Shown: in pieces, positions 34,689-43,331 of the stretch
Layout of the letters: the number at the start of each line of letters is the position of its first letter
Numbering within the stretch: position 1 is the stretch's first letter
Source: Oscillospiraceae bacterium
GTDB taxonomy: Bacteria > Bacillota > Clostridia > Oscillospirales > Ruminococcaceae
NCBI GenBank assembly: GCA_018110985.1
Contig: JAGAWT010000031.1
Location: 24,491-88,490 of the forward strand
Direction: 5' to 3'
DNA length: 64,000 nt
The notes under the pieces: model-generated
The model's database searches: none
What the model saw: the letters and a program-made list of their open reading frames with translations, nothing else
What the model was told of the DNA's origin: nothing
Position numbers and translations under genes: made by a program

Positions 34689-35012
34689 TTATTTGAGAAG
34701 TGCAGCCATGAGCCTTTCCACTATCTCCTTCTGCTCGCCGTCCAGACGGCGGTACATTTCCATCATCCTCTGTTCGGGCTTTGTCAGCCTTTCACCGCCG
34801 GTCCCCTGCTGCGAGAATGACCTCCCCGCTATGTAATCAAGGCTCACACCGTAAAAATCCGCAAGGGTCACCGCAAAGTCAAGGGGAACGGTGTGCTTCC
34901 CCTGTTCATAGTTGGTATAGGTGGTCTTGTGCATATAAAGCTGCCTGCACAATTCCTCCTGTGTAAGATCCTTGTCCTCTCTCAGATCACGTATCCTCTG
35001 GTAATGCTGCAT
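34689..35012 (-). CDS. XRE-family helix-turn-helix regulator
   Basis: A 107-aa regulator. Residues about 5-60 form a Cro/C1-type HTH (LREDKDLTQEELCRQL, then TTYTNYEQGKHTVPLD). The short C-terminal helix has no ligand domain. It is divergent from the DUF4230 gene and could control it, since only 139 bp separate the two start codons. Confidence 0.9.
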   Translation of the reverse strand: MQHYQRIRDLREDKDLTQEELCRQLYMHKTTYTNYEQGKHTVPLDFAVTLADFYGVSLDYIAGRSFSQQGTGGERLTKPEQRMMEMYRRLDGEQKEIVERLMAALLK

Positions 35013-35070
35013 CTAAGTCGACCCCTTGTCCGTACTTTTCTACAAGTATAACACAAAAGCCACAAAACTA

Positions 35071-35099
35071 TTGACAAATGCCAACATCTATTGTATAAT
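35071..35099 (+). promoter_or_regulatory. Promoter of the DUF4230 gene
   Basis: TTGACA (35071-35076), 17 bp, TATAAT (35094-35099); full consensus. Confidence 0.88.
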
Positions 35100-35151
35100 A
35101 ATTCTAAAATACATCTTTCGTTGTATTTGTCGGATGAAAGGATGAGTGATC

Positions 35152-35847
35152 ATGGGATTTGATGTAACAAGCAAAAAGGACAGCCTGAAGGAAAAGTTCA
35201 ACTGCCTGACCGGCAAGGAACGCATAAAGGTAATAGGCATCGGCATAGCGGCGCTGGCAGTTTTGATCTTTGCGATCATAGGTATCATCGGCGTGGCGCA
35301 GATGTCCCGACACGACAAAAAGGAAGTAGATACGATCATAGGTGACATAAAGGTCAATACGGCAGAGATAAAGAGGATAATATCCGACGCCTCCGACCTT
35401 GTAACCGTAAAGGACACTTACATCGTCAATGAGTCCTTTGAGAAAAATGCCTTCGGGAATGTGGAGCTTCCCTTTGGCATAGGCGTAGAAAAGGTCACGG
35501 TGATGTTTACCAGCGAATACGGGCTTGGGGTCGATGTCTCACAGGTAGTCGTGGATGTGAACGATACGGCAAAGACAGTCACCCTTCTTCTCCCCGAACC
35601 CAAGATAGTATATGATAAGATAGACCTTGAAAACGCCGTGCTTGTCAACAACAAGGATTCCGTTTTTGTAAAGGACACCAACGCAGAGACCATTGCAGCA
35701 ATGGCAAAATTCCAGACAGAAAAGGAAAAGGAGATACTGGCAGACAAGGAGATTATGTATCGTGCCACCTCCAACGCCGAAAATGTACTGACAGACCTGC
35801 TTGAACAGTCCGGCGCCCTGAACGGCTACGACCTGAGACTGAAATAA
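35152..35847 (+). CDS. DUF4230 membrane-anchored protein
   Basis: A 231-aa protein from the ATG at 35152 (AAAGGA upstream; a GTG two codons earlier is possible). One membrane helix lies near residues 26-47 (VIGIGIAALAVLIFAIIGIIGV). The outside domain matches DUF4230: TVTLLLPEPKI, then a conserved AxxNAENVLTDLL near the end. The family is of unknown function. Followed by a strong terminator. Confidence 0.85.
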   Translation: MGFDVTSKKDSLKEKFNCLTGKERIKVIGIGIAALAVLIFAIIGIIGVAQMSRHDKKEVDTIIGDIKVNTAEIKRIISDASDLVTVKDTYIVNESFEKNAFGNVELPFGIGVEKVTVMFTSEYGLGVDVSQVVVDVNDTAKTVTLLLPEPKIVYDKIDLENAVLVNNKDSVFVKDTNAETIAAMAKFQTEKEKEILADKEIMYRATSNAENVLTDLLEQSGALNGYDLRLK

Positions 35848-35853
35848 AACTAT

Positions 35854-35888
35854 CAGCCGCATTGTCCACGGACAATGCGGCTGTTTTT
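35854..35888 (+). terminator. Rho-independent terminator after the DUF4230 gene
   Basis: CAGCCGCATTGTCC pairs with GGACAATGCGGCTG across a very short loop, followed by TTTTT. Confidence 0.9.
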
Positions 35889-35968
35889 ACGGTCGTGCCG
35901 GTTTGCTGTCATTCGTGCTCGGTCATTGTCGGCTGTGCCGACTCGCTGTCGGTCGTACCGACTGCCGA
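35889..35968. repeat. Decayed tandem repeat rich in GTCGG/CCGAC
   Basis: About four imperfect 20-bp units built from variants of TCGTGCCGAC and TGCTGTCGG. It ends with the palindrome GTCGGTCGTACCGAC (35948-35962), whose complement is at 24199-24213. It lies between the DUF4230 terminator and the GH130 stop codon. Confidence 0.5.
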
Positions 35969-35970
35969 CC

Positions 35971-36996
35971 TCAGACCTGAGAGTTGTTGTCAAGGAAGTC
36001 CATAACTGCATCAACAGTGGTAAACGCCAGTGAAGTGCAGGTGTCGGCGCAGCCGTAGTAGATGCAGATCCTGCCGGTGTCGGCATCAACAAGATTTGCG
36101 CAGGGGAATGTAACTGCGTCGGTATCGCCTACCAGCTCGTAGTACTCCTGAGGGCTGAGGAGGTAGGAAGCGCCTCTCTTGAGCACCTTCCAGGGCTCGT
36201 CCTTGTCCAGCAGAGCAGCGGAGAAGGAATAAACATAGCCGTTGCAGGATGTGAGAACGCCGTGGTAGAAGATGAGCCAGCCTCTGTCAGTCTCTATGGG
36301 AATAGGACCTGCGCCCATCTTGGTGGACTCCCATCCCTTGGAGGGACCCATTACGTGGCGATGCTCGCCCCAGTAGGTAAGGTCGGGAGACTGGGAGATG
36401 AACATATCACCGAAAGGAGTATGGCCGCTGTCGGAAGGACGGGACATCATCATGTACTTGTTGTTTATCTTTCTGGGGAACATAACACCGTTCCTGTTGA
36501 AGGGAAGATAAGCATTCTCGAGCTGTGTGAAGGTCTTGAAATCATAGGTGTAGGCGATGCCGATGGTGGGCTTCCAGCCGTAAGCGTTGCACCATGTCAC
36601 AACATACTTGTCTTCCAGCTTGCATACTCTGGGATCGTAGCCGTACTGCCACTCTGCAACTTCGGGGATATCGCACTCAAAGTGGATGCGCTCCTCGTTT
36701 ATATCCCAGTTGATGCCGTCAACGGAGAAGCCTGCGTGGAGCTCCATGTTGCGCTCTCTGTCATCTACTCTGAAAACGCCTGCGAACTTGTAGTCGCCGC
36801 ATTCAAAGGGAACAACGGAGGAATTGAAAATGGAGTTGGAGGGCTCTCTGTAGCCGTTTGCCTTCTTGACCATTATCTGGTCTCTCTTGATGATGGGGTT
36901 GGCATCGTAGCGCCAAACTACATCCCTGCAGCCCTCGGGCTTGTCCATCCAGGGGATATTGGGCATAGAAACGCCGTTTACAACAGTTGTTTTCAT
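35971..36996 (-). CDS. GH130 beta-1,4-mannooligosaccharide phosphorylase
   Basis: A 341-aa GH130 enzyme from the ATG at 36996, with AAAGGCGG upstream. The family phosphorolyses beta-mannosides to mannose-1-phosphate. The catalytic-type aspartate lies in QYGYDPRVCKLEDKY. REPSNSIFNSSVVPF, GPSKGWESTKMGAGP and the HGV motif YHGVLTS fit the family. The length suits the mannooligosaccharide phosphorylase branch (RaMP2 type) better than the longer mannosylglucose phosphorylases. Its codon use resembles a highly expressed gene. A consensus promoter and an operator-like palindrome precede it; it is monocistronic. Confidence 0.88.
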   Translation of the reverse strand: MKTTVVNGVSMPNIPWMDKPEGCRDVVWRYDANPIIKRDQIMVKKANGYREPSNSIFNSSVVPFECGDYKFAGVFRVDDRERNMELHAGFSVDGINWDINEERIHFECDIPEVAEWQYGYDPRVCKLEDKYVVTWCNAYGWKPTIGIAYTYDFKTFTQLENAYLPFNRNGVMFPRKINNKYMMMSRPSDSGHTPFGDMFISQSPDLTYWGEHRHVMGPSKGWESTKMGAGPIPIETDRGWLIFYHGVLTSCNGYVYSFSAALLDKDEPWKVLKRGASYLLSPQEYYELVGDTDAVTFPCANLVDADTGRICIYYGCADTCTSLAFTTVDAVMDFLDNNSQV

Positions 36997-37033
36997 AATG
37001 CAGCCGCCTTTCAAAGTAAATTAATTTCATTTC

Positions 37034-37057
37034 AAAGGTCACAAACCCGTGACCTTT
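37034..37057. promoter_or_regulatory. Operator-like inverted repeat in the GH130 leader
   Basis: AAAGGTCAC-N6-GTGACCTTT, perfect 9-bp arms, located downstream of the -10 box and 38 bp before the start. It could be a repressor operator or a leader hairpin. Confidence 0.55.
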
Positions 37058-37078
37058 ACTTTACTAACCGATATTAAG

Positions 37079-37107
37079 AGTATAGCACATTAAAATTTAC
37101 TTGTCAA
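37079..37107 (-). promoter_or_regulatory. Promoter of the GH130 gene
   Basis: Minus strand TTGACA (37107-37102), 17 bp, TATACT (37084-37079). Upstream to 37275 the sequence is very AT-rich, without a gene. Confidence 0.88.
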
Positions 37108-37275
37108 TAGCTTACAAATTATTTATTTCCCAAAAAGAAAAGATTGTGGAAGTTTAGGGGTTTTATCTAATTATATAAGTTAAAATAGTTAATATTCACT
37201 AATTAAAATCTGGGATTTGAAGTATAAGTATATGTTAATTTAAGTTAGCAGTATTAACTGCGCATTTAAAATTAA

Positions 37276-38019
37276 CTATTTTTTCTTCTGCATCTGCCTT
37301 ATAAATCTCCAGATATTTCTGATAACTATCACTCCAAGGGCGATAAGCATTATAAAAAACAGCGCAAAGACCGCCATCGACAGCAGCCCCACCGGATCGG
37401 AGAGCTTCTTTGCGTTTGCAGCATTTTCCGAGTAGAATTCGTAGACTGCCGTATCCCCGCTGACAGAAAGGTTAGAGAACTCCTTATCCGTCAGCCTGCT
37501 TTCCGCCGCCTCCGTAACTCCCAGCACCTTTCCCTCTGCCGAAACATAGGCAGCCTTAAAGCGGCCGAATTTCTTGTAGATTCCGCTCATTCCGCCTATG
37601 GTGCCGCTCTTGTCGGCAAAAGAAAAGTATTCCTTTGCGGGCAGACCCATTTCGTTTATCTCCAGGACCACTTCCGAAGTACCGCTGTAATGCCTTGAAA
37701 GGCTCATGTAGCCGTCCTCGCTGTAAAGGGAGATCTCCGAATCCGCAGGAAAGGATGGAGCATCGGTCTTCGTGCTTTCCCCGTCAGAGCCTGCACTTAC
37801 GGCTTCAAGTACAAATTCGCTGTTTTCGGTGTAGTATTCGCTTTCCGGAGAGATCTTCCCGAGAATGTCTATGTAGGCGGTGCCGAGAGGAAGTGTCACC
37901 GGTTCAAAGCTGACGATCATCAAGTCTTCTTCGGGCTTGTTCTCTGCGGCAGCGCAAAAAACAGAAGGGATCAGCAGAAAAAATGCCGTTATGACCGCCG
38001 GAACGATATTCTTTTTCAT
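37276..38019 (-). CDS. Exported protein with C-terminal membrane anchor, unknown
   Basis: A 247-aa protein with a signal peptide (MKKNIVPAVITAFFLLIPSVFCAAA), a beta-rich external domain of about 180 residues and a C-terminal helix (about 213-238) ending in a basic QMQKKK tail. No recognised motif. The start overlaps the tlyA stop by 4 bp, so it is the last gene of the dxs-containing block. Confidence 0.7.
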   Translation of the reverse strand: MKKNIVPAVITAFFLLIPSVFCAAAENKPEEDLMIVSFEPVTLPLGTAYIDILGKISPESEYYTENSEFVLEAVSAGSDGESTKTDAPSFPADSEISLYSEDGYMSLSRHYSGTSEVVLEINEMGLPAKEYFSFADKSGTIGGMSGIYKKFGRFKAAYVSAEGKVLGVTEAAESRLTDKEFSNLSVSGDTAVYEFYSENAANAKKLSDPVGLLSMAVFALFFIMLIALGVIVIRNIWRFIRQMQKKK

Positions 38020-38726
38020 TTTTCCACCACCATAAGAAATTCCCTGTTTCCGTCCCCGCCCTTTATGGGGGAGGGGATGATACCGGTCACATCAAATCCT
38101 GTCATCCGTGCAAAGGCTTTTATGTCCTCCTTTACCCTTTCCGCCACTTTGTCGGACTTCACTATGCCGCCTTTCCCCAGTCCCGACTTCCCGCACTCAA
38201 ACTGTGGCTTTATCAGAACTGCGGCGTGTTTTCCTTTCAGCACACGGTAAATAACAGGCAGCACCAGTTTAAGAGAGATAAAGGAAACATCACAGCAGAT
38301 AAAATCTATGTCCCGCTCAAAGTCCCCGGCTTCCACATTCCTGATATTCACACCCTCCAGAGAGCATACACGGTCATCTTTTGCTATACTTTCGTCAAGC
38401 TGTCCGTGACCCACATCCAGCGCATACACAAAGGCTGCCCCCCTTTGCAGGAGGCAGTCGGTGAAACCGCCCGTGGATGCGCCTATATCCAGGCAGCAAA
38501 GCCCTTCAACGCTGATGTTGAAATGCTCCACAGCCGCTTCCAGCTTGCAGCCGCCCCTTGAAACATATCTGCTCCGGGCAAGGACGGTCACCACATCCTC
38601 CTCCCCCACATCAAGGGAGGGTCTTGCCTTTTTCCCCTTTACCTCCACAGCACCCGCAAGGATGAGCCTTTTTGCCTCCTCACGGCTCTTTACTCCGTTT
38701 TCGGAGAGCCATACATCAAGTCGCAT
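38016..38726 (-). CDS. tlyA: TlyA family rRNA 2'-O-methyltransferase
   Basis: A 236-aa protein with an N-terminal S4 RNA-binding domain (MRLDVWLSENGVKSREEAKRL, residues 1-60) and an FtsJ-type Rossmann methyltransferase. The SAM site is in CLDIGASTGGFTDCLLQRGA, with DVGHGQLD and later LIKPQFECG. TlyA proteins methylate 16S and 23S rRNA and are often mis-named hemolysins. Overlaps dxs by 11 bp, the usual clostridial arrangement. Confidence 0.93.
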   Translation of the reverse strand: MRLDVWLSENGVKSREEAKRLILAGAVEVKGKKARPSLDVGEEDVVTVLARSRYVSRGGCKLEAAVEHFNISVEGLCCLDIGASTGGFTDCLLQRGAAFVYALDVGHGQLDESIAKDDRVCSLEGVNIRNVEAGDFERDIDFICCDVSFISLKLVLPVIYRVLKGKHAAVLIKPQFECGKSGLGKGGIVKSDKVAERVKEDIKAFARMTGFDVTGIIPSPIKGGDGNREFLMVVEK

Positions 38727-40548
38727 TCAGTGCCTCATTTATACTGTTCTCATCAAGTCCGAAAAGCTCCAGCTGCTCATCAGATGAAGCCTGAGCCACA
38801 AAGCCGCTCACAGCCCTGATGCGGACTTTGCCCCTGAATCCTGCCTTCATCAGCTCCGAAAGCAGGAGCTGCCCTATGCCGCCATTTTCCAGTGACTCCT
38901 CAAATATCAGGATACTTTTGTATTTCATACAAATATCCATGATCTCTTTTTCTATGGGGAATACCTTCACAAGGCGAAGTGTATCAGCCCTTGCAGCTTT
39001 TATGCCGCATTTTTCCAGGATCCCGCCCACCTTTCCGAAGCCTGTGAAAAGCGTCTTTGAGCCGTATTTCCTGTGGCTGAAAAGCTCTGCGGGAGAGAGC
39101 CCCCTTACCTCCGTACCCTTGGGGTACCGCACCGCAGCGATGCCATCGGTATCGTAGACAGCGGCATAGAGGCAGGTCTTCATCTCCGCATAGCTTGCGG
39201 GGGAATAGATCGTCGTTCCGGGTATGGAGGTGAGCATGGGTATGTCAAATACCCCCTGATGGGTCTGCCCGTCCTCTCCCGTAAGCCCGGCTCTGTCCAC
39301 ACAGAGGACTATGTGGGTGTTCTCTATGGCAGTGTCGTGTATAAGCTCATCGAAGGAGCGCTGCAAAAAGCTGGAATACACCGCAAACACGGGTATCATC
39401 CCCTGTGTGGCAAGTCCAGCCGCAAAGGTGACAGCATGACCCTCGGCTATCCCCACATCAAAGAACCTTTCCGGATGATCTGCCGCAAAGGAATTGAGAC
39501 CCGTCCCGTATTTCATAGCGGCGGTAATGGCACAGATCCGACTGTCGCTGTCCGCAAGCGAGGAAAGCTCCCTGCCCATAACAGCCGAAAAGCTGTCCTC
39601 CGAAACTTCTCCCGCAGCCGCACTTCTCAGCTCTCCGGGCTTCAGGGCATGAAAGGCACCGGGGTTTTCCTCTGCGGGCTTGTAGCCCTTTCCCTTTTTG
39701 GTCTTGACGTGTACCACCACAGGCTTTCCGATGGCTTTTGCAGCCTCAAGGTACTGTTCCAGCTCCCGCAGGTCATGACCGTTTACGGGTCCCAGATAGG
39801 TAAAGCCCATGTTTTCAAACATGGACGGACCGTTGTAGCCTGCCGCCCTGTAAAGAAAAAACCTGATGGTGTCCTTGGAGGTGAGCATAAGGGACTTTAT
39901 GGGGCCGCCTATGACAGGAGTGCTGTCAAGTGCCTTCTCCACTGCCTTTTTTGCCGTGATGTAGGACTTCTGCCCCCTGAGAGCCGAAAGGTGCTTTGAC
40001 ACCGCTCCCACATTCTTCGAGATGGACATCTCGTTATCGTTCAGGATAAGGATCAGGTTCCCGGTGCTCCTGCCTATGTTGTTCAGTCCCTCGTAGGCAA
40101 GCCCCCCGGTAAGGGCACCGTCCCCTATGACCGCTATCACATGATGGCTGTCCCCTTTGAGATACATTGCTCTCGATATCCCGCAGGCAGCGGAAACGGA
40201 GTTGGAGCTGTGGCCGGACACAAAGGCATCGTGAACGGATTCGGAGGGCTTTGTAAAGCCCGATATCCCGCCCTTTCTGCGAAGGCGGGACATATCCTTG
40301 TTTCTTCCAGTAAGTATCTTGTGGGTGTAGGACTGGTGCCCCACATCAAAGATGAATCTATCCTCCGGCGAGTCAAAGACCCTGTGCATGGCAAGGGTGA
40401 GCTCCACCATGCCCAGATTTGAGGCAAGGTGTCCGCCGTTTTTGTCCACTGCGTAGAGTATACGCTTTCTGATCTCCCTGCAAAGCTCCTCACATTCTTT
40501 CAGACCGAGCTTTTTGAGATCCTCCGGAAGGCTCAGTTTTTCAAGCAT
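38716..40548 (-). CDS. dxs: 1-deoxy-D-xylulose-5-phosphate synthase
   Basis: A 610-aa thiamine-diphosphate enzyme that makes DXP from pyruvate and glyceraldehyde-3-P, the entry to the MEP pathway. Visible are HLASNLGMVELTLAMHRVF, the TPP motif GDGALTGGLAYEGLNN with LNDNEMSIS, GPVNGHDL, and the transketolase segment DRAGLTGEDGQTHQG. Full length. It lies in the same block as ispA, which uses the pathway's products. Confidence 0.97.
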   Translation of the reverse strand: MLEKLSLPEDLKKLGLKECEELCREIRKRILYAVDKNGGHLASNLGMVELTLAMHRVFDSPEDRFIFDVGHQSYTHKILTGRNKDMSRLRRKGGISGFTKPSESVHDAFVSGHSSNSVSAACGISRAMYLKGDSHHVIAVIGDGALTGGLAYEGLNNIGRSTGNLILILNDNEMSISKNVGAVSKHLSALRGQKSYITAKKAVEKALDSTPVIGGPIKSLMLTSKDTIRFFLYRAAGYNGPSMFENMGFTYLGPVNGHDLRELEQYLEAAKAIGKPVVVHVKTKKGKGYKPAEENPGAFHALKPGELRSAAAGEVSEDSFSAVMGRELSSLADSDSRICAITAAMKYGTGLNSFAADHPERFFDVGIAEGHAVTFAAGLATQGMIPVFAVYSSFLQRSFDELIHDTAIENTHIVLCVDRAGLTGEDGQTHQGVFDIPMLTSIPGTTIYSPASYAEMKTCLYAAVYDTDGIAAVRYPKGTEVRGLSPAELFSHRKYGSKTLFTGFGKVGGILEKCGIKAARADTLRLVKVFPIEKEIMDICMKYKSILIFEESLENGGIGQLLLSELMKAGFRGKVRIRAVSGFVAQASSDEQLELFGLDENSINEALNAT

Positions 40549-40572
40549 TTCAGATCTCCTGTGAAAAGGGCA

Positions 40573-41061
40573 TCATACGCTCATGGGCATAAGAAAGGCG
40601 AATATAATGCCTATCACAGCGCCGCTGAGCACTTCAAAGGGAGTGTGCCCCAGATATTCCTTCATGAAATTATAGCTGGTCTCCATTTTCTTTGAAATGT
40701 GTCCGATGGGATCCGATGTAGCCATGGCATCCTTTATGTCGTCAAAATTGAGAAGATAGCGGTTTATCTTGTTTATCTCCTTGGCGTGCTGACCCGCCGC
40801 ACGCCTTACACCCATGGCATCATACATGGTGATGAGGGAGAAGATGCAGACTATGGCAAAGGCAGTGGAGCTTACTCCCTCCGTGCGCAGGACAGCAACG
40901 GAGGCGGAGCATACCATGGAGGAATGGGCACTTGGCCACCCTCCCGCACCCGTGAGCCTTTCAAAATTGAATTCCTTGAATTTTATCAGGTTTATGACAA
41001 ATTTTATTATCTGTGACAGCCACCAGGACAGGACTGCCGTGACGAGTATGTAATTGTACAC
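40573..41061 (-). CDS. Divergent PAP2 family protein (DUF212)
   Basis: A 162-aa membrane protein with about four helices. The GGWPSAHSSMVCS stretch is the degenerate PAP2 phosphatase motif of DUF212, with ITMYDAMGVRRAAGQHA following. A GTG at 41061 with AAAGGGA is the start. It sits between ispA and dxs, so a prenyl-phosphate substrate is plausible but unproven. Confidence 0.88.
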   Translation of the reverse strand: MYNYILVTAVLSWWLSQIIKFVINLIKFKEFNFERLTGAGGWPSAHSSMVCSASVAVLRTEGVSSTAFAIVCIFSLITMYDAMGVRRAAGQHAKEINKINRYLLNFDDIKDAMATSDPIGHISKKMETSYNFMKEYLGHTPFEVLSGAVIGIIFAFLMPMSV

Positions 41062-41079
41062 AGGACAGATCCCTTTCCC

Positions 41080-41922
41080 TTAGTTTATGCGTGTGAGCAT
41101 TTTCGTGGTAAGCTCCGTGATATAAGCGTTATCAGGCAGCTTTGCCGCAGCCTCCAGAGCCTTGGCGGTATATTCTCTCGCAAGGTCCTTGGCACCCTCC
41201 AGCCCGCAGAGAGAAAAGACTGTTGCCTTTCCCTTCTCCTTGTCGCTGCCGACAGGCTTTCCCAGCACCTTTTCATCGGATGTGTAATCCAGTATGTCAT
41301 CCACTATCTGGAAGGCTATGCCAAGATTTTCTCCGTATTCCTCTGCTGCCTTTGTTTCGGCACCCGCACAGATGCAGCCTATCTCACAGGATGCCCTTAT
41401 AAGTGCGGCGGTCTTCATGGTGTATGTTCCCACCAGCTCACCTACCGTTTCCGGGCGTGAAAGGGTGTCCGCATTCTGTCCGCCTATCATGCCGTAAAGC
41501 CCCACCGCATTGGAAAGGCTCTCCACCATCTCTATGCGCTGCTCTGCCGAAAATCCACAATCAGCTATGATCTCAAAGGGATATATGGCCAGAAGGTCTC
41601 CCGCAAGAAGAGCTGCCGTCTCACCGAACGCCTTGTGACAGGAGGGCTTTCCCCTCCTCAGGTCGTCATCGTCCATGCAGGGCAGGTCGTCGTGTATCAA
41701 AGAAAAGGTGTGCATCATCTCAATGGCGCAGGCAGGGTCCAGAGCCTTTTGTGTGTCTCCGCCGTAGATACGGCATATCTCCAGGCAAAGCTCGGGACGC
41801 AGTCTCTTTCCTCCCGCATTCAGGGAGTAGGCGGCTGCCTCCGCTGTTTTCTGGAGCCCTTTGTACTTCGGCACGAGAAGGAGCTTTTTCAGGCGGTCGT
41901 TCACCTTATCCGCATATTTCAT
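41080..41922 (-). CDS. ispA: Farnesyl/geranyl diphosphate synthase
   Basis: A 280-aa class I polyprenyl synthase that condenses IPP with DMAPP or GPP. It has the first Asp-rich motif DDLPCMDDDDLRRGKP (about 80-95) and the second QIVDDILDYTSD (about 210-221), plus GGKRLRP near residue 37. Its start overlaps xseB by 4 bp, the common xseA-xseB-ispA order of Firmicutes. Confidence 0.95.
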   Translation of the reverse strand: MKYADKVNDRLKKLLLVPKYKGLQKTAEAAAYSLNAGGKRLRPELCLEICRIYGGDTQKALDPACAIEMMHTFSLIHDDLPCMDDDDLRRGKPSCHKAFGETAALLAGDLLAIYPFEIIADCGFSAEQRIEMVESLSNAVGLYGMIGGQNADTLSRPETVGELVGTYTMKTAALIRASCEIGCICAGAETKAAEEYGENLGIAFQIVDDILDYTSDEKVLGKPVGSDKEKGKATVFSLCGLEGAKDLAREYTAKALEAAAKLPDNAYITELTTKMLTRIN

Positions 41923-42104
41923 AATACTTCCCCCTTGGTTATTTTCAGGGTCTTCTCCCTTGCGCTCTCAAGCTCCCTGCTGCACTCCGTCAGCTTTTCG
42001 GTGCCTTCCTTGTAGAGCTCCAGTGCCTCTTCAAGGCTCGTTTCCCCGGATGACAGCTTTTTTACTATGTCATCCACCTTGGCAAGTCTTTCTTCAAATG
42101 ACAT
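41919..42104 (-). CDS. xseB: Exodeoxyribonuclease VII small subunit
   Basis: A 61-aa helical protein: FEERLAKVDDIVKKLSSGETSLEEALELYKEG is the typical XseB text (key part LSSGETSLEEALELYKEG). It coats the XseA nuclease. Lies between xseA and ispA. Confidence 0.95.
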   Translation of the reverse strand: MSFEERLAKVDDIVKKLSSGETSLEEALELYKEGTEKLTECSRELESAREKTLKITKGEVL

Positions 42105-42131
42105 TTCTATCCCCCGCCGTTCAAATGTGTT

Positions 42132-43316
42132 CTATCCCTTTATCTCTGCCCGTCTCTCCCCGTCGGAGAACCTGAGCGTCACGCTGTCTCCCTTTTTCAG
42201 TGCATCCGCACTTACCACAAGAGAGCCGTCCTTCATTACCAGACTGTAGCCTCTCGACATGGTCTTCAGCGGGCTCAGGTTTTCAAGCCCTGCCGCAGCC
42301 GCTGCCATTTCCCCCTGCTTTCTTTCAAGGAGAGAGGCCATTGCTATCCTCAGCGACTCTCTCAGAGCAGCAGCCCTTTCGGTGAGCCGCACCAGCTTCG
42401 CCTCCGGATACAGTGCCTCCAGCGCCAGTCTCTTCCTCTCTATGACATCTGCCTTCCGTTCAAAAAGGTCGGCAAGAGCCTTGTCCATAAGCGCCCCGTA
42501 GCCTGCCACCCGATCGGCGAGCCCCGACATATCCCCGGCAGCAAGTTCCGCAGCCGCTGAAGGAGTAGGAGCACGGAGGTCTGCCACCAGATCCGCTATC
42601 GTATAGTCTATCTCATGACCTACCGCCGAAATGACGGGGGTGCTGCAGGCAAACAAAGCCCTCGCCAGTTCTTCATCGTTAAAGGCGTTCAGGTCTTCTA
42701 TGCTCCCGCCGCCCCTGCCGCAGATGATAACATCACATCCGGAGGCATCCGCCGCCTTCAGCGCTCTTATAATGCTCCTTGGAGCCTCCGCACCCTGTAC
42801 GAGGCAGTCGAACACCACCAGTTCAGCCACAGGGTACCGCCTTGATAGGATGTTTATGATATCCTGTATGGCTGCGCCCCCTGCTGAGGTGACGGCGGCT
42901 ATCCTTTTCGGGAAGCGGGGTATGGGCTTTTTGAACTCATCGGAGAAGAGACCTTCCCCGGAAAGCTTTATTTTGAGCTGTTCCGCCGCAAGGAATATCG
43001 CTCCCGTTCCTTCGGGCACTATATCCGTCACATAGAGCTGCACCTCGCCGGTCTTTTCGTACATCCCGATATTTCCCGTGAAAATGCCCTTCATGCCGTT
43101 TTCGGGCGAAAACCTGAGCTGTGAGGCATTGGATGCAAACATTACCGCCTTTATCCGGCAGGCTTCATCCTTCACCGAAAAGTACAGGTGACCCGATGCG
43201 TAGTGGGGGCGCAGATCGCTCATCTCGCCCCTCAGCATCACCCCGGACAGGCGCTCGTCCTCCCTGATGCGGAATGCCATGTATCTGTTGAGCTGTGTGG
43301 GTGTCAGTATCTCCAT
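42132..43316 (-). CDS. xseA: Exodeoxyribonuclease VII large subunit
   Basis: A 394-aa nuclease subunit. An N-terminal OB-fold (LRGEMSDLRPHYASGHLYFSVKD region, residues 25-50) binds DNA. The catalytic core includes AAVTSAGGAAIQDI, CDVIICGRGGGSIEDL and SAVGHEIDYTIADLVADLRAPTP motifs, followed by a coiled-coil tail. It degrades single-stranded DNA to oligonucleotides with XseB. Confidence 0.96.
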   Translation of the reverse strand: MEILTPTQLNRYMAFRIREDERLSGVMLRGEMSDLRPHYASGHLYFSVKDEACRIKAVMFASNASQLRFSPENGMKGIFTGNIGMYEKTGEVQLYVTDIVPEGTGAIFLAAEQLKIKLSGEGLFSDEFKKPIPRFPKRIAAVTSAGGAAIQDIINILSRRYPVAELVVFDCLVQGAEAPRSIIRALKAADASGCDVIICGRGGGSIEDLNAFNDEELARALFACSTPVISAVGHEIDYTIADLVADLRAPTPSAAAELAAGDMSGLADRVAGYGALMDKALADLFERKADVIERKRLALEALYPEAKLVRLTERAAALRESLRIAMASLLERKQGEMAAAAAGLENLSPLKTMSRGYSLVMKDGSLVVSADALKKGDSVTLRFSDGERRAEIKG

Positions 43317-43331
43317 AGCAAAATCCTTATT

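Noticed and set aside
38016..38726. Hemolysin
   Set aside because: The S4 plus FtsJ domain order marks a TlyA rRNA methyltransferase; the hemolysin label is historical.
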